In this document: in pieces, positions 54,538 through 63,039 of the stretch | How the letters are laid out: every line of letters starts with the position of its first letter | Position numbering within the stretch: position 1 is the stretch's first letter | Source of the DNA: Kalaharituber pfeilii | Taxonomy: Eukaryota; Ascomycota; Pezizomycetes; Pezizales; Pezizaceae | NCBI GenBank assembly: GCA_015179045.1 | Contig: WHUZ01000046.1 | Coordinates: 1-64,000, forward strand | DNA length: 64,000 nt | Direction: 5' to 3' | Position numbers and translations under genes: made by a program | Notes under the pieces: generated by a model | What the model was told of the DNA's origin: nothing | Database searches by the model: none | The model's input: only the letters and a program-made list of their open reading frames with translations

Positions 54538-54887
54538 TAGTGAGCGGCACGAGCCGAGCCAGCTCGAGCTCAAATGAGCCAAGATCATGCTTGTGTTTTT
54601 CTTGACAGCTCGCTAAAATGCTTAGCCAGTGCAAGGTTTCATAAACTGTAAATACCTGATATAGTAATAATTAGAGACTTGGAGCTCATTCTGACCTACC
54701 AACAACTTCGAAATGCACAATTTAGCTGATAGTAGTGAGAAAGATGAAAATGTAGCTTAGTTTAGTTTAGTTTGTCAATATTATGTATATAATCAATCCA
54801 GGCTCGAGCTAGCTCGAGCTCACTTACTCACGAGCTGGCTCGAGCTCACCCTCCAGCTCGGCTCGAGCTAGCTCGTGCCGCTCACTA
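54538..54887 (+). mobile_element. hAT-type MITE, copy 4 (350 bp)
   Basis: Ends TAGTGAGCGGC / GCCGCTCACTA. The flanks GTAAAGCT and CTAAAGCT (54891-54898) look like a duplication with 3 extra bases at the right end. It interrupts sequence that may belong to an LTR element. Confidence 0.85.
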
Positions 54888-55117
54888 GTACTAAAGCTCT
54901 TACCAAAATACCTTCAAATGTCAAAAGACTAATTAGAGGCATAACCTATAGTCAGGACATTATGGAATGTTACTTGGAGTACGATCACGGCCAATCAATT
55001 GCTAAGGTCAAGATAAGAAATCTACCGACACTAAGCTATACAGGTTATATTCTTTTAAGAAATTAAAGGATAATAGCTAATAGGCACTTGGGACGTATGC
55101 GCTAAGAAGGGGAGTAC

Positions 55118-56330
55118 TGTTACAGGTATAAGAATTCTCATGCTATAACATTGTCTTATTAAGTATCGTCAAAAGGTACTACTAACTATAAGACCTACGA
55201 GTTAAGTGTTTCGCTAACCCGAGACTAGTTAGGCTAGTGGTAGTAGAGCTTTCTTGGTTAAAGAGTAAGCAGCTATCAAGATTAGCAATCTTGGTTACTA
55301 ACTCTACCGATAGTTCCTATTGTACTAATTTCTTATCTTTTCTTTAGTATCAGCCTTTGCATAGCAATTGGGGTTAGGATAGTATTTTTAGATAAAGAGC
55401 TTGTATTAGTAGTTTCAAGTTCTCATATATATTTATTGTAAGGGTTGGTCGATAATAAGGCTCTCACTTGGCATTTTTCAGAGTCTGGCTTGATCTCCAC
55501 AATCCTTTCAAACTGAAGTCATTAACAGTATCGAAGAATCATATTTTGTATAAATAGAAGCCTGACCCACCAGAGTTAGAAGGGCAAGGACCTGGAACTC
55601 GACTCTAACAAATATAAAGCTTTATTACTACCTTAACTATTTTTATCTTGTTATGGCTAAGGTGAGAATTACGTGACCCGCGGAACACTTACCCTGAATA
55701 CCAATGCTGCTTGAGCGGACTGATCACCCGTTAGGCTTCGAATTCATTTTTCGCCCGAATAGGGAAGTGCTAAGGAAGTGTGTGTCGTCGATTAATGGTA
55801 TGATCTCCGGATCACCCATGCACCCTGCATGCACTCGGCTTATTAAAGCTAATATGCGCACATGCACTAGTAGTACATATCATTATATTGCGTCTGTACT
55901 ATTATCTGTTACGTTGACCTATTACTACATGTATTGGCATTGATAAGGAATTGCCACGTCGCCAGTTATTCATTTGTTGACTAGTCATGTATGACTGCGC
56001 CGAAGTCTATATAAGCGCCGGCTGGTGATAGCATACAGTAGTTAGAGGAATCAAGACACTAGCGGTGTTCTAAGTTCTCTATAACTCTGAACCTATCGTT
56101 CCCTCACTACACCCGTGAACCGCTCCGCTCCGCTGCGCGCCCCACGCCGAGTAGCTGCCCTTTCGGCCCGCCGTATATACGCCTCCGTAGCCATTTCGGC
56201 CCGCAGCCTACACACCTCCGTAGCCCTTTCGGCCCGCCGTATATATACCTTCCGGCCCGCCATATGCACCCCTTAGCCGTAACACCTGGCCTCCGGGCCC
56301 AGCGTAGCCGAGCCCCTCACGCCCGTAACA
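55118..56330 (+). mobile_element. Possible long LTR (1.2 kb), tentative
   Basis: A purine-rich tract (AAGAAGGGGAGTAC) lies directly before TGTTACAGG, as at the 3' LTR of copia-like elements. The proposed end is CCCGTAACA, giving TGTTAC...GTAACA termini. A TATATAAG box lies near 56008, followed by a GC-rich stretch with three or four 'CGGCCCGCCGTATAT' units. No second LTR or pol gene is in the window. Confidence 0.35.
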
Positions 56331-56990
56331 TATCTTTTGTGACTTATATTTTTCGTGAAATTATTTAGTTACTAGTAAACGGCTTACTCCTACGTACCCC
56401 GTAACAGATAAGGCTCGAACTACTTAGAGGCTGTGTCTCATAGGAAGGAGGAGGTATAGTTAATTTTGGTATGGTTGTCCTTGGAATGGACAGGGTTGTT
56501 GGTGAATTGGATGGATAGCTGGTTGAACCATCCCCTAAGCTTCTCTCATTCACCAGAGTAGGTTTCTGGCTCCTTGATTTTGATGCTGGATTTCCCTTTG
56601 ATGCTGTCCAGCAGCTGCTTGAACTGGGTTTCTGTGAAGGTGATGGCGGACATGGTAGGCCGGGGAGTAGAGGTTCTTGATGGAGGAGGATTGGGGGTAG
56701 CTCTTTGTTGTGGGGGGAAGTCGGTGTTAGATTCGGAAGCGGAGCTTCCAAAGTTGATTTCCGGCTTGGGTTCCCTTGGTTCTTCCAGTTCATCAGGAAC
56801 GGAAAATTTTTGCGTCCTGTGCGTCAGACGACACTAGCGCATCTGACGCAGACTTGCCACCTGGGGTGCGCAGCCCTCTGACTGCTATGCCTGGGTACCG
56901 CATTGCTGCTCTCAATACCCGGAAGCTAGAGTTAAAATGTGGTGTCTAGATGCAGACCTTTGCTGTCCACTTCCAGACACATATCTGGCT
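56331..56990. other. No gene recognised
   Basis: Open frames on both strands (56365-56793, 56574-56837) are Pro/Ser- or Gly-rich shadows of one another. I have no reason to prefer either. Confidence 0.3.
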
Positions 56991-56992
56991 TT

Positions 56993-57292
56993 CCATTGTC
57001 AGGACGCAATTGAGATAAATTTGCAATGCTGTACAGTCAGGACGCAATTGTAGAACTGTACTGTCAGGACGCCATTTTTTTTCTTCTTTTTATTTCACGT
57101 GACCCCGCTTGTAGCTGTTCGCCATGGCAGGGCCCCTGGGTCTAAACCTCAAAGCCCGGAGGCAGGCTTAGTCAGGACGCCATAGTATTGCTGTACTGTA
57201 TCAGGAGGCAATTGCACAGCTGTACAGTCAGGACGCAATTGCATAGCTGTACGGTCAGGATGCAATTGTAATCCTGTATAGTTGGGAGGCAG
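56993..57292. repeat. Minisatellite, ~30-bp unit
   Basis: Seven or so units of 'GTACAGTCAGGACGCAATTG' plus a variable spacer, interrupted by a B-tail insertion at 57076-57170. Confidence 0.8.
57076..57170 (-). mobile_element. B-tail retroposon with a little 3'UTR, 95 bp
   Basis: A T-rich run, TTTCACGTGACCCCGCTTG and CCATGGCAGGGCCCC, then GCCCGGAGGCAGGCTTA. It lies between 13-bp repeats GTCAGGACGCCAT (57063-57075, 57171-57183). It shares its UTR with the LINE at 3.2-4.6 kb, so it is a LINE truncated 50 bp upstream of the hairpin. Confidence 0.9.
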
Positions 57293-57488
57293 TGCCTTCT
57301 ATATGTCTACATCCGCATCCAATGTATCCACTCATCAAAATAGTATATTCATTCTATATACATGCTAAAGTATCAGGCTTCTACACTGAAGGGCCTGCTA
57401 TGGTACGTCGATGCTGTCATGCATCCTACGCGTAGGCTGCCATAGCACGTGAATACTGCCATGCTGCGTGAATCCTGCCATGCTGCGT

Positions 57489-57530
57489 TTTTTTTTTTTT
57501 TTTTTTTTTTATATCATTAATCGCAGGCCG
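57489..57530 (-). mobile_element. Minimal solo A tail, 42 bp
   Basis: Poly(T), ATATCATTAATCGCAGGCCG, between TGCCATGCTGCGT repeats (57476-57488, 57531-57543). The target is itself a minisatellite unit, so the duplication is less decisive than elsewhere. Confidence 0.82.
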
Positions 57531-57564
57531 TGCCATGCTGCGTGAATGCTGCCGTGCTGCGCGA

Positions 57565-57878
57565 TAGTGAGCGGCACGAGCCGAGCCAGCTCGAGCTCAA
57601 ACGAGCCAAGATCATGCTTGTGTTTTTCTTGACAGCTCGCTAAAATGCTTAGCCAGTGCAAGGTTTCATAAACTGTAAATACCTAATATAGTAATAATTC
57701 GAGACTTGGAGCTCATTCTGACCTACCAACAACTTCGAAATGCACAATTTAGCTGATAGTAGTGAGAAAGATGAAAATTTAGCTTAGTTTAGTTTAGTTT
57801 GTCAATATTATGTATATAATCAATCCAGGCTCGAGCTCACCCTCCAGCTCGGCTCGAGCTAGCTCGTGCCGCTCACCA
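57565..57878 (+). mobile_element. hAT-type MITE, copy 5 (314 bp)
   Basis: Ends TAGTGAGCGGC / GCCGCTCACCA with an 8-bp duplication CTGCGCGA (57557-57564, 57879-57886), inside the minisatellite. Confidence 0.9.
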
Positions 57879-57970
57879 CTGCGCGAATGCTGCTGCACTG
57901 CGTTGAATGCTGCCATGCTGCGTGAATGCTGCCATGCTGCGTAAATGCTGCCACATGCGAGAGGTTAGCC

Positions 57971-58034
57971 TCTCGCCATAGCCCATAGGGCGGCACGCGA
58001 GTAATGAAAAAAAAAAAAAAAAAAAAAAAAAAGA
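57971..58034 (+). mobile_element. Solo A-tail retroposon, 64 bp
   Basis: TCTCGCCATAGCCCATAGGG...CACGCGAGTAATG and about 30 A (with a terminal AG), between 12-bp repeats GAGAGGTTAGCC (57959-57970, 58035-58046). Confidence 0.92.
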
Positions 58035-58152
58035 GAGAGGTTAGCCTTGTCACGACGTGATGAGTACGATATCACAACTTACCTTGCTGTCATGTTGCGT
58101 GAATGTTGTTGTGGTAAGTGTATACTGCCATGCTGCGCGAATGCTGCTGTAC

Positions 58153-58173
58153 AAAAAAAAAAAAAAAAAAAAA
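58153..58173 (+). mobile_element. Poly(A)-only insertion, 21 bp
   Basis: A run of 21 A is flanked by GAATGCTGCTGTAC (58139-58152, 58174-58187) with no hairpin. It lies in a minisatellite with similar units, so the repeat could pre-exist the A run. Confidence 0.5.
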
Positions 58174-58329
58174 GAATGCTGCTGTACTGCGCAAGTGCTG
58201 CTATACTGCGTGAATGCTGCCGTATTTGAGAAGTTAGAATTACCACAGGCACGATAGGTATGATGCTAGGACTCACCTTGCTGCCGCGCTGTTATGGTAC
58301 TCATGTGCTGCCATGCTGTTCAGCATCGA

Positions 58330-58665
58330 GCTGTTTACCTGCCATCCATGAGAAGTTAGCAATCAGCAGCGCCGCGTGAGCAAATGGACTCAGATACACT
58401 CACCTGCTGAACCCCTTTTTTGCTTTGGACAGCGATTTCTGTTATTCATTGCTGTTAGCCATGAAAAGAGATGAAAGGCTACTTGCTTACCTGTCATCCA
58501 GTCATTTCGGTGTCAAGTAGTTTGCTGTTTTGCAATACCTCTGTTGTAGCGGTAGGTGTTTTCATGAGCAGGAGACAGAAAGAGGGAGAGGATAACAGTG
58601 ATACTAGAGGAGTCCCTCTGATTCCTCCTCAGTGTCAACCTGCTACTGCACGCAGGTAGAGCGAG
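58330..58665. other. No gene recognised
   Basis: No supported ORF or RNA. Confidence 0.3.
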
Positions 58666-58679
58666 TACTACCAGAAGGC

Positions 58680-58743
58680 ACCCTGCCATGGCTTGGCGCT
58701 GTAAGCGGGGTTATGTGATTTAAAAAAAAAAAAAAAAAAAAAA
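58680..58743 (+). mobile_element. Solo B-tail retroposon, 64 bp
   Basis: ACCCTGCCATGGCTTGGCGC...GCGGGGTTATGTGATTT and about 23 A, between 14-bp repeats TACTACCAGAAGGC (58666-58679, 58744-58757). Confidence 0.93.
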
Positions 58744-59794
58744 TACTACCAGAAGGCTCGGTTGGAGTTACTTTTACCAGCACCACGGTTTGTGCACCAT
58801 TCCAAGTAGTACTCGCTATCAGCATAAAGTTTCCCTCAACTGCATGGTTGCAAGGACCGTGCCAGGGTCCGTCCGGCTGCAGAAAATCCTTTCTCCACAG
58901 ACCGCTCCAACAGTCGTGCTTCTGCGACTGGTATGATAGCGAACACTGCCACTCACATGTGAGTGCATGTATTGTAGAGTGGAAAATTACTTGTTATAGT
59001 AATCTATCTCACTTTTTATTTTTTTTTTTTATATCAATACTCGCGTACCGCCCTATGGGCTATGGCGAGGTCTAGTTACATCAAAACAAAGTACAAGTAC
59101 GGAACAATAGAAGTAAATCCCCGGGGCTAACCCCTCGCCCATTCCAAAATTCCTATCACTCCCCGAAGGCCCTCCCCTTCATCTTGGTCACCCAAGGGTC
59201 TGCACAATCCATCCTCACCCCTTGGGCATCTCTGCTTCCAGACTCTACATTGAGACAATATGTGAAGGGTCGTTTCTTCAGCCTCGCCGCACCACCGGCA
59301 TTCCGGGCTGTCAGCTGTGCCGACCTTGAATTTCCAGCGCCGGAGGCCCTTGCCTCCAAGGATGCCAGCTAGCATTGCGACCCTATTGCCTAGTCTGCGT
59401 AGTGGCCTATATGACATATGCAGTCTGTTTCTTTCGGCTGCTCTCCTTGCTTTGGCCTCTTGTTTCATCCCGTCCTCCGTGACAATCTCGTTTTGATATG
59501 GCAGCTGTGTACCAACCTTGGCTGCTCAATCTGCTTCGGTGTTACCTGGGATTCCTTTATGACCTTTGACCCACATTACCGCTATGTCAAGGTCGCCCCT
59601 TTCGTTTCTCCGGTCCCAAGCCTCCCTTACTCGCTGTGCTGGCCCTTTCTGTGTTGGTTCCCCTTCGGCGATCCTTTGTAGCTTGGTTATTGCAGTCTGG
59701 GAGTCTGTGATGATCAGTAGTTCAGTGAATCGGCTTGTGAGGGCATCCTCCATGGCAATCAATTCCGCGTCATTTACTGTACTGAGAGCTCCCA

Positions 59795-60478
59795 AGAAGG
59801 GGAATTGATGATTGTAACGGATTCCAGACACGCGATTCAGAGGATGACGGCGGTTGCGAGGGGGGACATAGCACACGACGGAGCGACGAGGAGGATGAGA
59901 AGAGCATGGGAAGAGAGAATAAGGAGAGGAGACTGGGACATAGCGGTGATATGGGTGAAAGCGCACAAGGGGATCTCCGGTAATGAGAAGGCAGACAGGG
60001 CAGCGAGCACGGGGACCGCCTTGCAGTACAAGTCGGAAATTATAACGGAGGCGGGACAGAGACAGAAGGGGAGGAGAGAGAGAGCGGAAGAGAGAAACCG
60101 GCTGAAATTGACATACAGACCGCTGGAGAGGCTAGGAGGCGGGGTAGGGAGGTTGGCGGGCTTGCTGGGGGGTAAGGGACTGAGGGCATGGAGGTGGCAT
60201 ATAGGAGAAGGTGACGGACCGGAGTGCAGGTGGTGTGGAGAGAAAGAAGAGACGACGAAACACTTGCTGGAGGAGTGCAGAGTGTGGAAGCGGAGGTGGC
60301 CGGGGGGGGAGGAGCACGTGAAAAGGCCTCCGAAAGGGAGAGAGGGGGAGAGAGATCCGTTGGGCGCGATGATAGAAATGTTAGGGGAGTAGGGGAGAGA
60401 AGTAGGGTCATGTGACGTAGAAAGTAGTTAGTTAGGATATCGCCATAGCCCGTGGGGATCAATGATATAAAAAAAAAA
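59795..60478 (+). mobile_element. 5'-truncated LINE nested in LINE, 684 bp
   Basis: Bounded by 11-bp repeats GAGAGCTCCCA (59784-59794, 60479-60489). It carries the RNase H 3' half and a shortened A-type tail (GATATCGCCATAGCCCGTGG...ATCAATGATAT) that lacks part of the hairpin. Confidence 0.92.
59805..60392 (+). CDS. LINE ORF2 C-terminal part: RNase H fragment (partial)
   Basis: The open frame starts within the RNase H fold (MMIVTDSRHAIQRMTAVA). It continues VKAHKGISGNEKADRAAS, KLTYRPLERLGG and a Cys cluster CRWCGEKEETTKHLLEEC to a stop at 60392. It lacks the first Asp and Glu of RNase H and so cannot be active. The frame is undamaged. It represents yet another LINE subfamily, different in sequence from its host element. 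Confidence 0.85.
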   Translation: MMIVTDSRHAIQRMTAVARGDIAHDGATRRMRRAWEERIRRGDWDIAVIWVKAHKGISGNEKADRAASTGTALQYKSEIITEAGQRQKGRRERAEERNRLKLTYRPLERLGGGVGRLAGLLGGKGLRAWRWHIGEGDGPECRWCGEKEETTKHLLEECRVWKRRWPGGEEHVKRPPKGREGERDPLGAMIEMLGE

Positions 60479-61283
60479 GAGAGCTCCCAGATATGTGGAA
60501 GTCCGTTTCTGGGTGTGCTGGGAGAACGAGCCTGCCCCAGTAGAGTCACCTATTCGGCTCCCATCTGTATAAACGCTGACCCAGCCTTGGTCTTCTGCTT
60601 CGGCAATAGCTGCCATCCATTCTTCAGCTGAGGTATCGGCTGGGAGTGTGAGAAATGTAGCTAATGGAAGAGGTCTTCTACGCTGTAGCGATCCCCTGAG
60701 GTATGTGGTGTCCTGGTCTTCTCTTTGTAGCAGTTCTCCCATAAACCGGAGTGTGCGTGCTTCCACCCGTATGCTTTCTCCGTCTGCGAATGTGCTGATC
60801 GACTCAAGGTTAGCCAGTCCTTCTACTATATCTCTTCTTGTCCCCCATGGAGCCCTAGTGATCTCTCTAGCCACCACATACTGCCATCTTTCCAGAGTGT
60901 CTAGTTTCTGCCTGGCTGGAGATCCTTGTGCATAGTCCATCCAGGCCCAACATCCCCACATCCATATATTACGGGCTATGCTAGTGTGTAGTTGTCGTTT
61001 TTTCTCTGGCGCTATGGGTGTTAGTCTCGTCACTACATTCCAGGCTGCTTTGGCTAAGTGTAATCTCTTGTTGAAGTGAGTACCAAATTTCAGTTCCCAA
61101 TCGACTGTCAGTCCTACCAGCCTATATTCTGGACCCTTTACTCCTATTATTAGTGTCTCGGACTTGTCAGGGTCGATTTGGTAACCCTCACTCGCTGCCT
61201 CTGTAATGAGCTTCGTCCGGTGCTCCTTTATGGCTCGTCTTAATCTGGGCAGTGATCTGTGTGAGATTACACTATGAAAGTCA

Positions 61284-61834
61284 CGCCGCCACCAAAACCA
61301 AGGCGAAAGCTCCCGACGCAGGAGGAGGCTTTCCGGCGGCACCAGGCTCGCAAGACCTCGCCACAAACCGCTTCGCCGACCACGGAAGATGCCACCATCA
61401 GGGGAGGAGTCGGCATCGTAATACACGGTATTGCGTTGAGGAAGGACTTGGGGAAAGTGAAGAAGTGGTTGGCAGCAGCTAACGAGAGTTTGGGGAAGAT
61501 TAAGGGAATTCGTTGGCTGAGGAAGCGGAACTTGCTGGAGGAGGCAGGCAAGACAACAAGCTCGGTGGTCGTATACTTGGAGAAAGAGGTGGACGTTGAG
61601 AAGGTCAGACTCAGCGGACGGTGGCACAGATCCGCTCGGTATGAGTCGGAGAGGGGGCGGAAATAAGGGGGACATACTGGGCGCAGTCCGCATTACTAGA
61701 TAGTCCGCGGATACCACATGTATTTAGGATTGGTGTTATTCTTTCGGTCCTTTTTGAGTTTTTTTTAATAAAAACCCTCGCCATAGCCCTTAGGGCGGCA
61801 AGCGAGTACTGATATAAAAAAAAAAAAAAAAAAA
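61284..61834 (+). mobile_element. ORF1-only element, 5'-truncated, nested in LINE, A tail
   Basis: Bounded by 13-bp repeats ACTATGAAAGTCA (61271-61283, 61835-61847). It encodes VGIVIHGIALRKDLGKVKK, IKGIRWLRKRNLLEEAGK and VRLSGRWHRSARYE, ending SERGRK, all in frame. The UTR contains GGATACCACATGTATTTAGG and an A hairpin (CCTCGCCATAGCCCTTAGGG). Confidence 0.93.
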
Positions 61835-62558
61835 ACTATGAAAGTCATCAACATAAGACCTTGTAAAGTTCGTTTCGTCCATGCGTTCAGCTACTGGTGC
61901 TACTCCTAGCAGGAATAGTACTGGTGAGAGTGGTGATCCCTGTGGTGTCCCATCCGTCATTCTGCCAGTAGCATGCTTGCGCCCATCCCAGTGTAGGCTA
62001 AAGTTGTTTGGCATCAAGAATGCCTCAACGAATGCTGCTAAATTGATATTGACTCCTTTTATTCGGTCTACCACTCCTCTCTCCTAAGGAAGTTAAACGC
62101 TGACTTAATATCATCTCCAACCATGGCCACCCACTCCTTCCTATTGAGTCGCATTTTTATCTCCTTCAAGGTCTGTCTTTGAAGGTCTTCTGCCCCTCTC
62201 TTTGGTCTTCCTCCCAATTGCGAGTCTCGGAACAGGGTGTCCTGCCTTTGTAGAAGGTCTGCTATGACTTTTTGGCCTAATTTGGCAGCTGTATTGAGTA
62301 GTGTTATCGGCCTCCAGCTGCTGATCTGGTCCCTGGGCCTTCCTTTCTTCAGAATCATCACTACATCAAATCCCCTAGCAAAGTCGTAGCTTCCATTAAT
62401 GTAGTCTACGATTTCTCCCGTACTGCCGCCCATAGGGTAGTGTTTCTCAGCATCTTTAGCAATCCGTATTGGATACCATCTGGGCCGGGGGCTGATTTGG
62501 ACTTAGTTCGGATGAGTGCCTTATCTATAGCTCTCCGTGCTTGCTCTTTGTCAAGGTT

Positions 62559-63032
62559 CCGCGACGTCAAGGCCCTCTCAGACTACAGCTACAACAGCTC
62601 CCCAATGAAGGTCTTTCCCAAGCACGCCGCGCTGCAGAGCCCCGTTCTAAAATTCCTTCTCCAGCCCATTGGAATCGCCAGGACCGGAACCGGGAAGGCA
62701 CCTACGGCACCCAAAAAGCCCAACGCAAAAGCGAAGGCAAATTCAGGGGCGGATAAAATCGCCATAGCCCACAGGGCGGTAAGCGATAAATGATATAAAA
62801 AAAAAAAAAAAAAAAGGGGCGGATAAAGGCAAGGGGAAGAAGAAGGAAGTCGACTTGGATGACGTTCCTGAGCTTGGGGATGAGCAGGAATCAGGAGGGG
62901 TACGGCTGACCACGCCAATGCAGTTGACGGAGGAGGCGTTGGGGCAATTGGAGGAGGAAATGGCAGGGAATTCGAAAGTGGAGGAAATGTTGGCGCGTGC
63001 AGTGAGTGAGGAACTAGCGCAGAAATTGGAAT
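62559..63032 (+). pseudogene. Gene fragment split by a solo A tail, family unknown
   Basis: The plus strand encodes RDVKALSDYSYNSSPMK, FPKHAALQSPVLKFLLQPIG, a basic Ala/Lys/Pro linker, then after the insertion GKGKKKEVDLDDVPELGD and LTEEALGQLEEEMAGN, ending ELAQKLE at about 63032. Removing the 58-bp insert and one duplication restores a single frame of about 135 residues, so the ORF was intact before the insertion. Composition and good codon order suggest the 3' end of a host gene whose upstream part was replaced by the LINE at 62558. A retroelement ORF1 origin is possible. Confidence 0.5.
62758..62815 (+). mobile_element. Solo A-tail retroposon splitting an ORF, 58 bp
   Basis: ATCGCCATAGCCCACAGGGC...AAGCGATAAATGATAT and poly(A), between 12-bp repeats GGGGCGGATAAA (62746-62757, 62816-62827). 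Insert plus duplication is 70 bp, not a multiple of three. Confidence 0.92.
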
Positions 63033-63039
63033 GAGCGGG

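Larger units (their letters stand above)
57385..58325. repeat. Minisatellite, ~19-bp unit TGAATGCTGCCATGCTGCG
   Basis: Many irregular copies, with spacers, broken up by one hAT MITE, two solo A tails and a poly(A)-only insertion. No ORF. Confidence 0.85.
59127..62550 (-). pseudogene. LINE ORF2: reverse transcriptase to RNase H (interrupted)
   Basis: Reverse transcriptase: SAPGPDGIQYGLLK, SSWRPITLLNTAAKLGQK, QLGGRPKRGAEDLQR, MVGDDIKSAFN, DGTPQGSPLSPVLFL and YVDDFHS. Connection: AWNVVTRLTPIAPEKKR, WGCWAWMDYAQGS, TRRDIVEGLANLESI. RNase H: VSVYTDGSRIGDSTGAGSF, VNDAELIAMEDAL, LLIITDSQTAITK, VKGHKGIPGNTEAD, then an in-frame stop and C-terminal CRWCGEAEETTLHILSQC ending ILEWARG. The reading frame also shifts near 62430. 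The catalytic Asp residues are kept, so decay appears recent. Its 3' half is nearly identical to 37.1-39.2 kb. Confidence 0.88.
59019..62558 (-). mobile_element. Tad-like LINE with A tail, two nested insertions
   Basis: From its 5' end at about 62558: reverse transcriptase, connection, RNase H, Cys cluster, short 3'UTR, A hairpin and poly(A) at 59019-59030. Nested in it are a LINE piece (59795-60478) and an ORF1-only piece (61284-61834). It is truncated inside the reverse transcriptase N-terminal region. No duplication was found at its outer ends, so a rearrangement at 62558 is possible. Confidence 0.88.

Noticed and set aside
56993..58325. CRISPR-like array
   Set aside because: Units are contiguous or irregularly spaced, without unique equal-length spacers, and the genome is eukaryotic.
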